DNA of 6,443 nucleotides from an uncultured Synergistales bacterium (GTDB lineage Bacteria > Synergistota > Synergistia > Synergistales > Aminobacteriaceae), in assembly GCA_905233515.1 (NCBI GenBank), contig CAJOEQ010000092.1, positions 1 through 6,443 of the forward strand. The letters are read 5' to 3'. Of this stretch, positions 6,164 to 6,443 are shown one piece after another. The position numbers and the translations under genes were made by a program. The notes beneath the pieces are model-generated. The model made no database searches. It saw nothing but the letters and a program-made list of their open reading frames with translations, and had not been told where the DNA came from. Every line of letters starts with the position of its first letter. Position 1 is the stretch's first letter.

Positions 6164-6443
6164 TTAATAATATAAGCCTCCCATACGTGAATATCTTGCT
6201 GCGGCTCGGTGCATTGCTTTACGTTCTGAAATTTTTGATCTCAATTCGTCCGCGTGCTGTCTTAATTGTATAATTGCCTCGTTTTGAGCGTTAATTATAC
6301 TCTCTGATATTGCTCGAGTCTCCTGTACTAATTCTTGCAGCTCTAAATCATCAGGGTATAAATCAAGCAATTTCTGCCCGAAACCTCCTGATTGACTATC
6401 ATTTAAATTTACTGGGTCATGAATTTCCGACAAGCCCGAACTG
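6164..6443 (-). CDS. Small coiled-coil-like protein of unknown function, possibly 5' partial
   Basis: The frame is open to the right edge. A TTG at 6433 would give 89 residues with no obvious Shine-Dalgarno in the ten bases available, so the true start may lie outside the window. The N-terminal third is polar and likely unstructured. Residues about 30-75 (counting from the TTG) form a long charged, heptad-like helix (LQELVQETRAISESI to HADELRSKISERK), ending in RYSRMGGLYY. There is no signal peptide, membrane segment or cysteine in the visible part. Size, helix and a glycine/tyrosine tail faintly recall FlgN/FliT-type flagellar chaperones, but this is a weak resemblance and no function is assigned. 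The stop lies one base before the metalloprotease ATG, so the two are probably co-translated. Confidence 0.7.
   Translation of the reverse strand, partial: SSGLSEIHDPVNLNDSQSGGFGQKLLDLYPDDLELQELVQETRAISESIINAQNEAIIQLRQHADELRSKISERKAMHRAAARYSRMGGLYY

Noticed and set aside
5864..6175. Plus-strand open frame opposite the M48 protease
   Set aside because: It is antisense to the signal peptide and conserved core of the protease; its hydrophobic stretches mirror the opposite strand.

Overview
This is a gene-dense, AT-rich bacterial window. [FeFe]-hydrogenase maturation genes point to an obligate or facultative anaerobe, probably a fermentative one. Sequence flavour and gene style (Synergistota or Firmicutes-like HydG/HydF, ABC exporter half of the Firmicutes heterodimeric type) suggest one of those phyla, but the window alone does not settle the taxon.

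Layout, left to right. (1) Positions 2-556, + strand: a gene cut by the left edge. It encodes a 4-oxalocrotonate-tautomerase-like unit followed in the same frame by the helical and C-terminal half of a DsbA-like thioredoxin protein, with no CXXC active site. Its 3' end overlaps the next gene tail to tail by 37 bp. (2) Positions 520-4878, - strand: a tight three-gene unit read right to left, hydG - hydF - ABC exporter half-transporter. hydG and hydF overlap by 29 bp, and hydF and the ABC gene overlap by 4 bp (ATGA). HydG makes the CO and cyanide ligands from tyrosine and HydF is the GTPase scaffold for the 2Fe subcluster; hydE and the hydrogenase itself are not in the window. (3) Positions 4879-5035: a short divergent control region with an extended -10 promoter facing hydG and a near-consensus sigma-70-type promoter facing a tRNA gene. 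(4) Positions 5036-5108, + strand: tRNA-Arg(CCU). (5) Positions 5109-6443, - strand: a compact three-gene cluster, read right to left, of a small coiled-coil-like protein (cut by the right edge), a secreted M48-type zinc metalloprotease, and a small unrecognised protein whose stop codon directly abuts the tRNA 3' end.

The points most worth a second look are the tautomerase/DsbA chimera, the absence of any ATG, GTG or TTG at the conserved N-terminus of hydG (an AUU start behind a strong Shine-Dalgarno is the best explanation), and the orphan heterodimer-type ABC subunit translationally coupled to hydF. I see no CRISPR array, insertion sequence, phage gene or convincing rho-independent terminator.
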